Source: Deltaproteobacteria bacterium
GTDB lineage: Bacteria; Desulfobacterota; Deferrisomatia; Deferrisomatales; BM512
Reading direction: 5' to 3'
Length of the DNA: 38,025 bases
Assembly (NCBI GenBank): GCA_002869005.1
Contig: PKTU01000064.1
Location: 3,765 to 41,789, forward strand
The notes under the pieces are model-generated. The model did not search any database. It saw only the letters and a program-made list of their open reading frames with translations, and had not been told where the DNA came from. Made by a program: the position numbers and the translations under genes. Position 1 is the stretch's first letter, and each line of letters begins with the position of its first letter. Of this stretch, positions 9,001 to 16,872 are shown one piece after another.

Positions 9001-12000
9001 CAGATATATTTCCAGTTTGAGCACTGCTTTGACGGCAGCGATATGAACCTCGTCGACGGTCACCTGCCGACGCCCCTTAACGTTTATATGCTAGATGAAG
9101 TGGGGCAGCAGTACGATAGAGAGCGGATTTACTTCTACCCGATTACCTCAACGGGCACCGCAAACACAACATTCAGGGGAACTATAAACATGATCCCCTA
9201 CACCGCCCTTAAAGGCGTGCCCTACAGCGACTCCCTGGAGTACCCGGAGGGGCGTGGCTCCTCCATCTCGGTGCAGCCGTGGACAAACCATAACGACGGC
9301 GCTGATTCGTGTCCTGCCGACGATTGGAATATAACCCTCATACCGCCAATCCCCGTCTGCTTCCCCAACGCTATCACCTCCGGCGGCGGCGCGGCATGGT
9401 CCGGCAACTTCCTCGTCCACTGGGGCGACGTCGTTGTTCGCGGGCAGCTAACAGTGCCACTACTTAATAAACGCATCGAAAAGCGGATCGACGGCCAGTT
9501 CAACGGAGCGCCCTTCGGCGGCGCGAACAACACCGATCGCTTCGTCGATGTCTACGTAGGTCGCGCTGGAACGGGCGAGGTCAACGATGGCCTGATTCAG
9601 GGGGTCTACCCGACCTCTGACCCAAACTATATTCCAGGCTTCGTATACCAGCCATATAAGCCTGACGGCTACGGGAACTACTTCACCAACATCAGCCGCG
9701 CCAGGATAAGCGAGCTTATCGTACTGCTACAGTACGACCTGATGCGCGAGCTCGCGCTAAACCACAGCGAAAACTCCTACTGGTTGTCGGTGGATATGGG
9801 CAGCGCTGTTCCGGGGCTTTACAACCCTAAAACTAAAGTCCTGCTCAACAATATAAATGAACTGCTCAGCTTTCCGGACTCAAACCCCAACTATGATGGG
9901 GACTACGTCTTCATCGACACCTGGGGGCTCAAAAACACGGTGGCCGGCGGCCCGGCCTGGTTGCCCGACCAATCGATCACCGGCGAGCTTATTGACAAGA
10001 CCCCTGCAATCCACGACGCCAAAGCGGGCCAGGTATTAACCGACGCGCTGCCGCGGCATGAGATCTCCGGTGATTTTTACACCACGGGCATCATCTACGT
10101 CGCAGGAACGATGTCCTTCGGCGGCCTCGGCGGAACCACCCCCATAGTCGTGCAGACGCCTCCGGGGCAGGAAATGCACTATAAACACAATTCCATGAAC
10201 TTCACCGAGGCGGATATACCCGTCAGACCTGATCCGTCGGTGCCTAAGCTATCACCCAACCCGACGGTTTCCGTTCACATAAACGGCGCTATTTACTGCG
10301 ACGGAGAGTTCGCCGGAAGCGGCAACCCGCAGGTCTATGGCGCGCTCAACTCCGAGCGCGGCTACAGCGGTAACGGTAACCCGGAGGTCTGGTACAACTA
10401 CTCGCTCAACGAATCGGGCAGCCAGAACGCGCTGTGCGTCGAATGCTGCGCCCTTGAGGTCTCGCCGAGGGTCCTCGACCTGGGCGTGGGCGACTCCCAG
10501 CAGCTGACGGTAAAGGACTCCTACGGTGATATCGTTTGGCAGTCCTCCGACACGAACATCGCCACCGTCTCCTCAACCGGCTACGTAACAGCCCACAACG
10601 TAGGCGACGCACTAATCTGGGTTGTTGACGCGAACAACTGCACGCAGGCCATTCCCACCCGCGTCGCTACCGAGTGCGTAGGTTACGCTATGCAGCCGCC
10701 TGTTGTGCCGGAAGACCCGGTAAACGCACCCTTCCAGATATCTGATTTCAATGGCGACACCGAAATCCTCACGATAGTAAACAGCGACGGCGACCCCTAC
10801 CCCTTCTCCGACTGGGTGTGGACCGCCGACCCCGATCCGCTGGGCAATGACGTTGTAACGGTTACCCCCTTAGGGGAGGGCGTGCACACCGCATGGATAA
10901 CGGCGCAAAAGTGCGGCACTACTGTTGTACATGCTGAGGACTCTACGGGAATATGCGGCGGCATTTACGAGTCGATCGTAACGGTCTCTTCGCCGCTGGC
11001 TATCAGGCAGACGAGCCCGGTCAAAACGCGTTACGAGGTAGGCGACACAGTTACCCTGACCGCCAACGGAGGCAACGGCACCATACTCTGGGTCGCAAGA
11101 CCGGCCACCGCCGTCTCCTTCGATACGATGTCCGGAGAGACCGTCAACGTAACCTTCAACTACGCGGTAGACCCCGTCAGCATCGACGCTTACGACGAGC
11201 TAAACTGCGTTGCAGACATTATCGACTTCTACGTAGATTGCCCCGAACCAACCGTATCTACGGTGCATCCGCCCAACTTCTCAACGTGGGGTGAGCTGTC
11301 AACCAACGGAGTTAATCTATACTGGCAGGCGGAACCCTTCGACGACCACCAATTCGATCCGGCGGCACCTGCAACAGGGTTGGATGAGATAGATAGGGTC
11401 GAGTTCACCATAAGACCCGATCCCATGGGGATCTCACCGATAGTCGACTCTACGCTGGAGTACTGCGGCCTCTCCATCTCGGACAACTGCGCTCTTGACG
11501 CCATAAACATCTCCGAGTGGCCTGACGGCGATTACCTCCTTACGGCGACCGCATACACGAACTACACAGAACCGGAGATACTGTCAGGCTGCCCGGATGC
11601 TTCTTTACCTGTTGTCAGCGAGACGACGATAACGATCGACAACTGCCAGCTCGACTGGTACGACAACTTCACATATCTGGACCCGGCGTGGCGCTTCGCT
11701 TGCGTAGGGGGCAGCTGCTACTCCGGCAACTTGACGTTACAAACGATTGACGACGAGTATCCCTTGGGGCTGGGCGTCGTCGTCTACAACGACCCGACGA
11801 TAGGCGGGAGGATGTTCGGGCAGGCTACGGTCGACCAGAGCCTAAACGAGACCCTCGAAGGCGAGGACTTCGCAACGGCGGTGACCGCCACCGGCATGAT
11901 TGACAGAGATGACGCGGACGTCGGCACCTCAGGGCAGGGTCTCTCGGTAAGGGAGGCGCAGTTCGGCCCCTCCAACCACTTCACTGTGGTCGGTTATGCA

Positions 12001-12333
12001 AACCCACCCCTCTACCTAGCCGACCCAACGGCCAAGCTTGAGCCTCAGGAGCTGCACCTCAAGTACAATATAGGCGGGGGCGAGGTCGACAAACCTACAG
12101 GAATAATAGTCAAACCCCCATACATGATCCTGATAATCAGAAATGCAGGGGTGTTCTCCGCTTACTACAGGTATCCGGCTGACGCCAGCTGGACGGCAAT
12201 AGGCTCACTGCCCTATGCAATACCGGTGGGGACGCCGCTCTACGTTGGTCCCTACGTCGAATCTCAGAGCGACATCGACGCTGCCACCTGGGCGGGATTT
12301 AAGGACTTCACAATGCAATGTCTGATGAAATAG
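6052..12333 (+). CDS. Giant PilW-like minor pilin fused to a multidomain surface adhesin region
   Basis: 2093 residues. Residues 1-12 are a prepilin leader ending SKG; MTLIELMIAMAIGLILIAGIW follows with Glu+5, and residues to about 306 read as a complete PilW, ending in the usual family style (YRRRTYKSRSALRNLA). The remaining 1,790 residues are an extension. It holds Ig/invasin-like beta domains (about 310-430) and cysteine-rich DACGNEV and DCNGNRV type modules (to about 1100). A PilX-like region follows (about 1108-1460; SGNFLVHWGDVVV, SGDFYTTGIIYVAG, VHINGAIYCDGEF). A BIG2 Ig-like domain comes next (about 1466-1543; TVKDSYGDIVWQSSDTNIATV), then more Ig-like sequence. The C-terminus is a concanavalin/lectin-like beta sandwich (about 1866-2093). 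Normal PilW is about 300-400 residues. AGGAGG lies upstream of the ATG. Likely a filament-tip adhesin; the ligand is unknown. Domain edges are by eye. Confidence 0.8.
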   Translation: MNSAQKQRNSKGMTLIELMIAMAIGLILIAGIWQLFTSQQQSYSIQDETAKMQQRARVAEDFLLKAIQQAGAVAERDDVVSMLGRPIMAAGDHFIAVQFDDPHGETPNVVSNEEIAIFAVSKETGAAKEIITIPVAFDQDGDGTVEVGEQFDVDVDLFLDGPPYNLYRYTPDNANPTGTAPYRELIATNVDNLVLKYYDKNGIRIPSDPNTKKPLDMPYELTNTGENPEVSLIQTVESEIVLRAEKRDPKFSEEYPVENYSVGTYDASGNPRSGFTFGGTGDGDATLNAQYRRRTYKSRSALRNLATNNCGTISLEPDGIPICPDGVTLKATVKDGDNNLVSDATTVTFDILNRDPTAADQPSLSPTVTTTSGGIATTVLSYDGPARAFIVEAAAKVDCGDAGEVTIYATYTVNFLPGEPTNVYVNFVDHDYRSATVELDVPPYRDGLADPMTTCYDDNYIFSAKVTDACGNEVAPNNDFKFSVYDDFGNQVGKMYNTLDNGAAATPRYDHTESGATVNLTQSFEYFSVSGPKAWIDPSVTTPDPEFGFFNLNVYPDGGVLPAWVKLFHLGDYGASTPIAPVDDHIFASNRIHLYPWAPNSYNMLEDNISGQQSEDCELYTDRLFASLEVLDCNGNRVYNTNTPQDKGRVKSTLPAPASGYSMLADLQTSPSIPNDQRGDLYTVFYPTNEDTTGYTTWDPNDPQTGYDGYYAFTDTAGLFDNPDSSPINQNPADALYLDNQYQDGAYRVYYDSICAVSPGDFTPASPMRPPFDLTPVGYAGATTTITPDVPPCRDCGVTVSPDVVATCEGISEVKVAFCQPQYRFVELEIIGGKNPYWFSHPGELAGVTPTVAPVTVNPTNPRKALVFTIPDPDYPGDDERAAALAKLSIGNTATGETITIKATSVKADSIGITAAYFKPLVTGGYELDSQLIEEAESPAWSCNNDGTLTVDNLCENFQMFYLADNIVNPIVNGGKYCASNLFQIYFQFEHCFDGSDMNLVDGHLPTPLNVYMLDEVGQQYDRERIYFYPITSTGTANTTFRGTINMIPYTALKGVPYSDSLEYPEGRGSSISVQPWTNHNDGADSCPADDWNITLIPPIPVCFPNAITSGGGAAWSGNFLVHWGDVVVRGQLTVPLLNKRIEKRIDGQFNGAPFGGANNTDRFVDVYVGRAGTGEVNDGLIQGVYPTSDPNYIPGFVYQPYKPDGYGNYFTNISRARISELIVLLQYDLMRELALNHSENSYWLSVDMGSAVPGLYNPKTKVLLNNINELLSFPDSNPNYDGDYVFIDTWGLKNTVAGGPAWLPDQSITGELIDKTPAIHDAKAGQVLTDALPRHEISGDFYTTGIIYVAGTMSFGGLGGTTPIVVQTPPGQEMHYKHNSMNFTEADIPVRPDPSVPKLSPNPTVSVHINGAIYCDGEFAGSGNPQVYGALNSERGYSGNGNPEVWYNYSLNESGSQNALCVECCALEVSPRVLDLGVGDSQQLTVKDSYGDIVWQSSDTNIATVSSTGYVTAHNVGDALIWVVDANNCTQAIPTRVATECVGYAMQPPVVPEDPVNAPFQISDFNGDTEILTIVNSDGDPYPFSDWVWTADPDPLGNDVVTVTPLGEGVHTAWITAQKCGTTVVHAEDSTGICGGIYESIVTVSSPLAIRQTSPVKTRYEVGDTVTLTANGGNGTILWVARPATAVSFDTMSGETVNVTFNYAVDPVSIDAYDELNCVADIIDFYVDCPEPTVSTVHPPNFSTWGELSTNGVNLYWQAEPFDDHQFDPAAPATGLDEIDRVEFTIRPDPMGISPIVDSTLEYCGLSISDNCALDAINISEWPDGDYLLTATAYTNYTEPEILSGCPDASLPVVSETTITIDNCQLDWYDNFTYLDPAWRFACVGGSCYSGNLTLQTIDDEYPLGLGVVVYNDPTIGGRMFGQATVDQSLNETLEGEDFATAVTATGMIDRDDADVGTSGQGLSVREAQFGPSNHFTVVGYANPPLYLADPTAKLEPQELHLKYNIGGGEVDKPTGIIVKPPYMILIIRNAGVFSAYYRYPADASWTAIGSLPYAIPVGTPLYVGPYVESQSDIDAATWAGFKDFTMQCLMK

Positions 12334-12352
12334 TTTAAATATGCTTTAAAAC

Positions 12353-12390
12353 AAAGGGGCCTCCGTACCTTGTGCGGCGGCCCTTTTTTT
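12353..12390 (+). terminator. Rho-independent terminator after the pilus block
   Basis: AAAGGGGCC pairs with GGCCCTTT around an inner CCG/CGG, followed by seven T residues. It lies 20 bases after the giant pilin stop and ends only nine bases before the preferred start of the glycosyltransferase gene. Confidence 0.75.
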
Positions 12391-12399
12391 CGGATGAAG

Positions 12400-13410
12400 A
12401 TGAAAAAACTCTCAATACTGATGCCGGTAAGGGACGAGGAGAGCTACCTTCAGGAGGCCCTTGATTCGCTTTTGGCCCAAAGCTTCAGCGATTGGGAGTG
12501 CTTAATCTTGGACGATGCATCCACTGACTCGACTCCCGCTATTTTGTCGGACCTTGCCGCAGCGGACGGCCGCTTCAAAATTTTAAGGAGCGAAAAACCG
12601 CTTGGAATCGTTAAGGCACTGAACCTTCTGCTCGGGAAAGCCAAGACGCCCTTTTGCGCGAGGATGGACGGCGATGACATCTCAATGCCGGAGCGTTTTT
12701 TAGAGCAGCTCAAGTTGATCGATGCGAACGACGAGGTTGATATTGTCGGAGGTCTCGTCGAGCCGGTCGGTGATTGCCCGGTGGGTTGGCGAGATTACCT
12801 ATCCTGGCTTAACACGGTTGTAACAGCAGGGGAAATCCGAATAAACGCCCTTACCGAATCGCCGCTCCCCCATCCCACCTGGCTTTTCAGAACAGCTTCC
12901 GTGAAGGCCGCGGGAGGGTACCGCGAGGGCATCTTCCCTGAGGACTACGAACTATTCTTGCGCCTCTTGGCTTCGGGGGGAAAGTTTGCTAAAGCTGACA
13001 CCGTAACGGTTGGATGGCGCGACCACCCCAATAGGCTAACCCGCACCTCAAAGAGAACCAGCGGCGATGCCTTCCTCAAAATCAAGGCTGCCTACTTTAA
13101 GCCGCTTGTAAGTGCCGGGGTGTTCCCGGAGCTATCCACCCGTCCCATAGCAATTAGGGGCGCAGGCATCACGGGGCGGCTACTTAAAAGGGAACTTGAT
13201 AAAGCCGGCGTTAGGGTGTCGGCGTTCATAGACCCGCTTAAAGCCGGGAAAAATTTCAGTGGGATGCCTGTATTTGCCCCGGATGAGGTCAATCAATTAG
13301 ATTACCTGAGCCTTATAGCCATAAGACACAGGGATGCACGGGAAGTTGCGGTAAATGAGCTAAATGGCGCGGGGCTAAAATTTGGTAGAGACTACCTGCT
13401 CCTCTATTGA
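12400..13410 (+). CDS. GT2 family glycosyltransferase with C-terminal Rossmann-like domain
   Basis: A 336-residue cytoplasmic enzyme expected to transfer a sugar from a nucleotide-sugar donor. The N-terminal GT-A fold starts KKLSILMPVRDEESYL. It has LILDDASTDSTP, the metal/nucleotide-binding DGD at residues 90-92, and PEDYELFLRL in the acceptor/catalytic region. From about residue 247 a separate domain begins with the dinucleotide-type loop IRGAGITGRLLKREL and continues AFIDPLKAGKNFSGMPVF. This resembles the Rossmann-like sugar-nucleotide or CoA-binding modules found on some GT2 enzymes. Upstream in-frame starts (TTG 12370, ATG 12394) fall in or beside the terminator; ATG 12400 gives the usual family start. 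It may glycosylate the pilins or a surface glycan, judged by location only. Its 3' end overlaps the convergent tldE-like gene by seven bases. Confidence 0.82.
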   Translation: MKKLSILMPVRDEESYLQEALDSLLAQSFSDWECLILDDASTDSTPAILSDLAAADGRFKILRSEKPLGIVKALNLLLGKAKTPFCARMDGDDISMPERFLEQLKLIDANDEVDIVGGLVEPVGDCPVGWRDYLSWLNTVVTAGEIRINALTESPLPHPTWLFRTASVKAAGGYREGIFPEDYELFLRLLASGGKFAKADTVTVGWRDHPNRLTRTSKRTSGDAFLKIKAAYFKPLVSAGVFPELSTRPIAIRGAGITGRLLKRELDKAGVRVSAFIDPLKAGKNFSGMPVFAPDEVNQLDYLSLIAIRHRDAREVAVNELNGAGLKFGRDYLLLY

Positions 13411-14744
13411 CCCGCTATCTCCACCCCGGACAAAAGAAGTGAAGGAGCCCCCAGGCCCCCCTGAAAACGCATATCCTCTCCTACAACTTCAACGTTTGAG
13501 AAGAGGTCCAATATGTTTCCGGAGATGGTCCCCCCTGTAAGAGGTGCGGTAATTTCACCACCGGTTATCAGCTGTCCGGAAAACCCCAAGCTGAATTCTC
13601 CAGAGATGGGATCAATGGTATGGATCCCCATCACTTCACTGACAAGCACGCCGTTGGCGAGGCTCCCGATAAGATCTCTCTGAGAATGCCCTTTACCGCC
13701 CGCAATGAATAGGTTCGTGCATGAGGGCTCAACCCGCGAGGATACCCCGCCGGTCCCGTTACCCGTTGTCCCGACACCCGCCTCGGCGGCGGACCGCCTG
13801 TCGTAGAGGTAGCTCGTCAGCACCCCACTTTCGACACAGCGAGTGAGCCTCCTTGCGGACCCCTCGCCATCCAAGGGGGCGGTCTCGATTCCGGTGGTGA
13901 GGAGGCCATCGTCAATTATGTTAAGTTTATCCGAGAAGATCCTCTTCCCAACCATTTCCGCGAGAAGCGACTTCCCCCTGGAAACATTCTCACCTATGAG
14001 GGAGAAGCCGATAACGTCCAGCATATCGAGCGCAACCCTTGAATCCAGAACAACATCGTAACGGCCACTTTTGGGAAGCCCTCCTCCCAGCAGCCCCACG
14101 GCCCTTTCTCCAGCCTCACGCCCTATGGATTCAGGATCCAGCGAGGCAAAGAGGCGAGTCGAGCTCTCCGCCCAGCCGCTCTCACCCTCCTCTCCATCAC
14201 GCGCGCCGGTTTCAAGCGACACCGAGTAGCTGCTCTCCATCCAGCTAAAATGGCTCCCATTTACAGCGACAACGTTATGCGAAACACCGCCCTCGCATCT
14301 CGCCCTTCTAACCGAAGCGACCCTACGATCGACCCCGTAGGCCGCCCGCTCCGCCGCCGCCGCAAGAGAGAGCGCCAAAGCAGGCGTAAAAGTCAGGCTC
14401 TCCGGGTCTAAAATTTTCAATTCTTTTTTAGGGGGATAATCCAAAGCTTCAGGCAATGAGTAACGGTGCTCAATGGTAGCTACCGCCGCGGAGGCTAGAG
14501 CGCGTTCGCAGATAAGTTCCACATCCGGCGCCTCATCGCCAAAGGTAGTAGAGGTAAATCCTAGCCTCCCACCTGAAAGCTCCACACAGAGGCCGAGGCC
14601 GCCCTCGGCTAGCTGCTCAACCTCGCATGCCTTGCCGCCTTTGGCCTCCACTGCGGTGCTATCTTCCAAAGAGATGTTCAAAAGGTAGCGGCCACCTTTG
14701 AGCTTCTTCTCTATTCTTTCAATAATCTCGTCGAGGTGGCGCAT
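13404..14744 (-). CDS. pmbA: TldE/PmbA-like metallopeptidase-family protein
   Basis: A 446-residue member of the TldD/PmbA (microcin-processing/modulator of gyrase) family. TldE/PmbA pairs with TldD to form a protease; only TldD carries the HExxxH zinc motif. No such motif is seen here, so this is the TldE/PmbA type. Family hallmarks near the C-terminus are GTGGVSSRVEPSCTNLFI, followed by GEFSLGFSGQLITGGEI and TISGNILDLFSNV. The start at 14744 (MRHLDEIIERIEKKLKGG) overlaps the acetyltransferase stop as TGATG. A longer reading of 23 more residues would overlap that gene substantially and does not look like the family N-terminus. No tldD is in the window, so the partner must be elsewhere. It is the last gene of the nadK-recN-acetyltransferase-tldE unit. 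Confidence 0.85.
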   Translation of the reverse strand: MRHLDEIIERIEKKLKGGRYLLNISLEDSTAVEAKGGKACEVEQLAEGGLGLCVELSGGRLGFTSTTFGDEAPDVELICERALASAAVATIEHRYSLPEALDYPPKKELKILDPESLTFTPALALSLAAAAERAAYGVDRRVASVRRARCEGGVSHNVVAVNGSHFSWMESSYSVSLETGARDGEEGESGWAESSTRLFASLDPESIGREAGERAVGLLGGGLPKSGRYDVVLDSRVALDMLDVIGFSLIGENVSRGKSLLAEMVGKRIFSDKLNIIDDGLLTTGIETAPLDGEGSARRLTRCVESGVLTSYLYDRRSAAEAGVGTTGNGTGGVSSRVEPSCTNLFIAGGKGHSQRDLIGSLANGVLVSEVMGIHTIDPISGEFSLGFSGQLITGGEITAPLTGGTISGNILDLFSNVEVVGEDMRFQGGLGAPSLLLSGVEIAGQ

Positions 14745-15205
14745 CAAACTTCGCGTGTCATCGCTATTTCGGCGCAGTCGGGAAACTGCGTACAGTTGAG
14801 GCAATCCATCCAAACTTTATGGGGAAGTTCTGATTTCTCAACCTCGGAAAACCCCAGCTTCTCGAAAAAACCGGGCTTGTAGGTGAGAGAGAAGACCCTC
14901 TTAATACCCAATTCTTTGGCGTCCTCAAGGGCGCGCTCGACGAGAAGGCGGCCTATACCCTCGCCCTGCCGCTCTTCCAATACCGCCAGCGACCTTATCT
15001 CCACGAGGTCGAACCATAGTATGTGAAGCCCCGCCAGACCGACAACCACCCCGTCATCCTTGGCGACTGTGAAGTCGCGGATATTTTCATACATGTCCAG
15101 GCGTGAACGGCTCAGGAGAAGGCCCCTCTTCGCCCATACGTCCAAAACCTCTTTCATCGCCTCCACATCGGAGAGTTTCGCGTTTTCAATGACAATGTTA
15201 GCCAC
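14744..15205 (-). CDS. GNAT N-acetyltransferase, ArgA-like (N-acetylglutamate synthase type)
   Basis: A 153-residue single-domain GNAT protein. The acetyl-CoA binding region is clear: VEIRSLAVLEERQGEGIGRLL, about residues 69-89, with a Q/RxxGxG/A-type pyrophosphate loop. It is followed by GFFEKLGFSEVEKSELPHKVW. The C-terminus has a cysteine-rich DCLNCTQFPDC tail, seen in the short ArgA-like enzymes of delta-proteobacteria that can acetylate glutamate for arginine synthesis. No other arginine genes are nearby, so the substrate is uncertain, and a different small-molecule or protein target is possible. The gap to recN upstream is five bases, and the stop overlaps the tldE-like start. The GNAT fold is certain; the substrate is less so. 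Confidence 0.8.
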   Translation of the reverse strand: MANIVIENAKLSDVEAMKEVLDVWAKRGLLLSRSRLDMYENIRDFTVAKDDGVVVGLAGLHILWFDLVEIRSLAVLEERQGEGIGRLLVERALEDAKELGIKRVFSLTYKPGFFEKLGFSEVEKSELPHKVWMDCLNCTQFPDCAEIAMTREV

Positions 15206-15210
15206 TCAAT

Positions 15211-16872
15211 TCACCTCTTCGCCAACTCAAGGGCATGTCTGTAAGCAGCCTCCGAACCCTCGGAGCCACCAAGCATACGTGAAAGCTCCTTGACCCGCAT
15301 ATCGAAATCAAGCTCCTCGACCCTTGTCAGGGTCCGCCCATCCACAACGGCTTTTTCAACCAGAAAATGATTGCCTGCCCGCCCCGCGATCTGTGGCAGA
15401 TGGGTTATACATATTACCTGACAGGACTCAGCGAGGGCTCTTAGCCTTTCGCCCACCCTCTCCGCCACCATGCCGCCTATACCGGCGTCCACCTCGTCGA
15501 AGACGAGCGTCTCCACGGAGCCGTCCCTGAGGGCGTTCTTTACAGCGAGGAGTATCCTTGAGAGCTCACCGCCGGAGGCTATCTTGGCAAGTGGTTTGGG
15601 CGCTTCACCGGGGTTAGCCGCCAGGAGAAATGTGACCTCATCCACTCCCTCCGGCCCCGCCGGGCCAACCTCTACCCCCACTATGAAGGCCGCGCCGCCA
15701 AGGGCCAGCCCTTCGAGCTCTCCGCAAACCATCTCCTCAAGCTTTTTTGCCGCCTCCCGGCGCGCCTCTGAAAGAAGCGGCGCCGCTCTATCCAGCACCT
15801 CTCTGGATGAGGCAAGCTCATCTTCGGCATCGGAGAGCACAACAGCGCGGTTCTCAAGCTCCCAGAGTTCCCTCTCAAGAGCTTCTGCCTTTGCAAGTAT
15901 ATCCTCTATGGTGCTCCCATGTTTTAGAGAAAGGCGTTTAATCAGCGCCAGGCGGTCCTCTATCTCTTCAAGCCTGCCGGGGTCGCTTTTAACCTTTTCG
16001 GTGCGCTCCCTTAGACCCTCGGAGGCTTCCTGAAGCGATACCTCCGCCTCTTTCAGAAGCTCAAGGAGCCTCGCGGCCTCCGGGTCTTTGTCGAGAACCC
16101 GCTCAAGATGTCGTTTAGCCCTGCCCAAAATGTCAACCGCCGCCTGCTCTCCGCTGAAGAGCTCACGCTCCGCCCCGGAGTATGCCTCGGAGAGCTTTTC
16201 CGCGTGCACGAGGATATTACGCTCTTCGGAGAGGGAATCATCCTCCCCGGCTTCCAGCATCGCGCTTTTAATCTCATTTAGCTGAAAAGCGACAAACTCT
16301 CGGCGTTCAACAGATTCCGCCGCCAATCTTTTAAGGCGGGCTACTTCCGCCTTGGCCTTTTCCCATCTGGCATAGGCATCCATATAGGCGGATTTTGTCA
16401 AGGCACCTGCCGGGGTAAGGGCGCGGTCCAGTATCGAGATGTGGTTTTGCTCATTCAAGAGCGCCTGATGCTGGTGCTGACTTGAGACTTCGACGAGCCT
16501 CGCCCCGACCTCCGCGAGGGTGCCGACCCCCGCAGATGCCCCGTTTACATGGGCCCTGCTTCTACCGTCGGGGGTTACCTGCCGCGAGATAACCAGCGGC
16601 TCCTCCCAGGGGATCCCGGCCTCCTCTAAAATGGATTTTATCCCTTCGGCGCAAGCCCCGGTAAGGTTGAAAACCCCCTCAACCCTGGCGGCTTCAGCGC
16701 CGGTGCGTACAAGCTCCCGGCTGGCGCGGTCGCCGAGGAGGAGGGCCAAGGCCTGTAGCAGAATGGATTTACCCGCCCCCGTCTCCCCCGTAAAGACGTT
16801 AAAGGATCTCCCGGGCTTCAAATCAAGCCGCTGCACCAAAGCGAAATCCCTTATGGAGAGGGATTCAATCAC
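15211..16872 (-). CDS. recN: DNA repair protein RecN
   Basis: A 553-residue SMC-like ATPase of double-strand break repair. Residues 1-36 are MIESLSIRDFALV and the Walker A loop GETGAGKS (29-36). A long alpha-helical coiled-coil middle follows, rich in Glu, Arg and Ala. The ABC signature LASGGELSRILLAVK and Walker B TLVFDEVDAGIGG lie in the C-terminal third, then CQVICITHLPQIAGRAG. Order and length are those of RecN. The start is the GTG at 16872, which overlaps the nadK stop as GTGA and has AGGAG six bases upstream. A longer reading of 11 residues starts inside nadK and lacks support. nadK-recN adjacency is common in proteobacteria. Confidence 0.95.
   Translation of the reverse strand: MIESLSIRDFALVQRLDLKPGRSFNVFTGETGAGKSILLQALALLLGDRASRELVRTGAEAARVEGVFNLTGACAEGIKSILEEAGIPWEEPLVISRQVTPDGRSRAHVNGASAGVGTLAEVGARLVEVSSQHQHQALLNEQNHISILDRALTPAGALTKSAYMDAYARWEKAKAEVARLKRLAAESVERREFVAFQLNEIKSAMLEAGEDDSLSEERNILVHAEKLSEAYSGAERELFSGEQAAVDILGRAKRHLERVLDKDPEAARLLELLKEAEVSLQEASEGLRERTEKVKSDPGRLEEIEDRLALIKRLSLKHGSTIEDILAKAEALERELWELENRAVVLSDAEDELASSREVLDRAAPLLSEARREAAKKLEEMVCGELEGLALGGAAFIVGVEVGPAGPEGVDEVTFLLAANPGEAPKPLAKIASGGELSRILLAVKNALRDGSVETLVFDEVDAGIGGMVAERVGERLRALAESCQVICITHLPQIAGRAGNHFLVEKAVVDGRTLTRVEELDFDMRVKELSRMLGGSEGSEAAYRHALELAKR

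Noticed and set aside
6052-12333. Tandem DNA repeats in the giant pilin gene
   Set aside because: The Ig-like domains are similar in fold style only; no repeated nucleotide blocks were seen.
15470-16033. 187-codon plus-strand frame, serine-rich
   Set aside because: Antisense shadow of recN; the Ser/Pro-rich composition mirrors Glu/Arg/Ala codons on the other strand.
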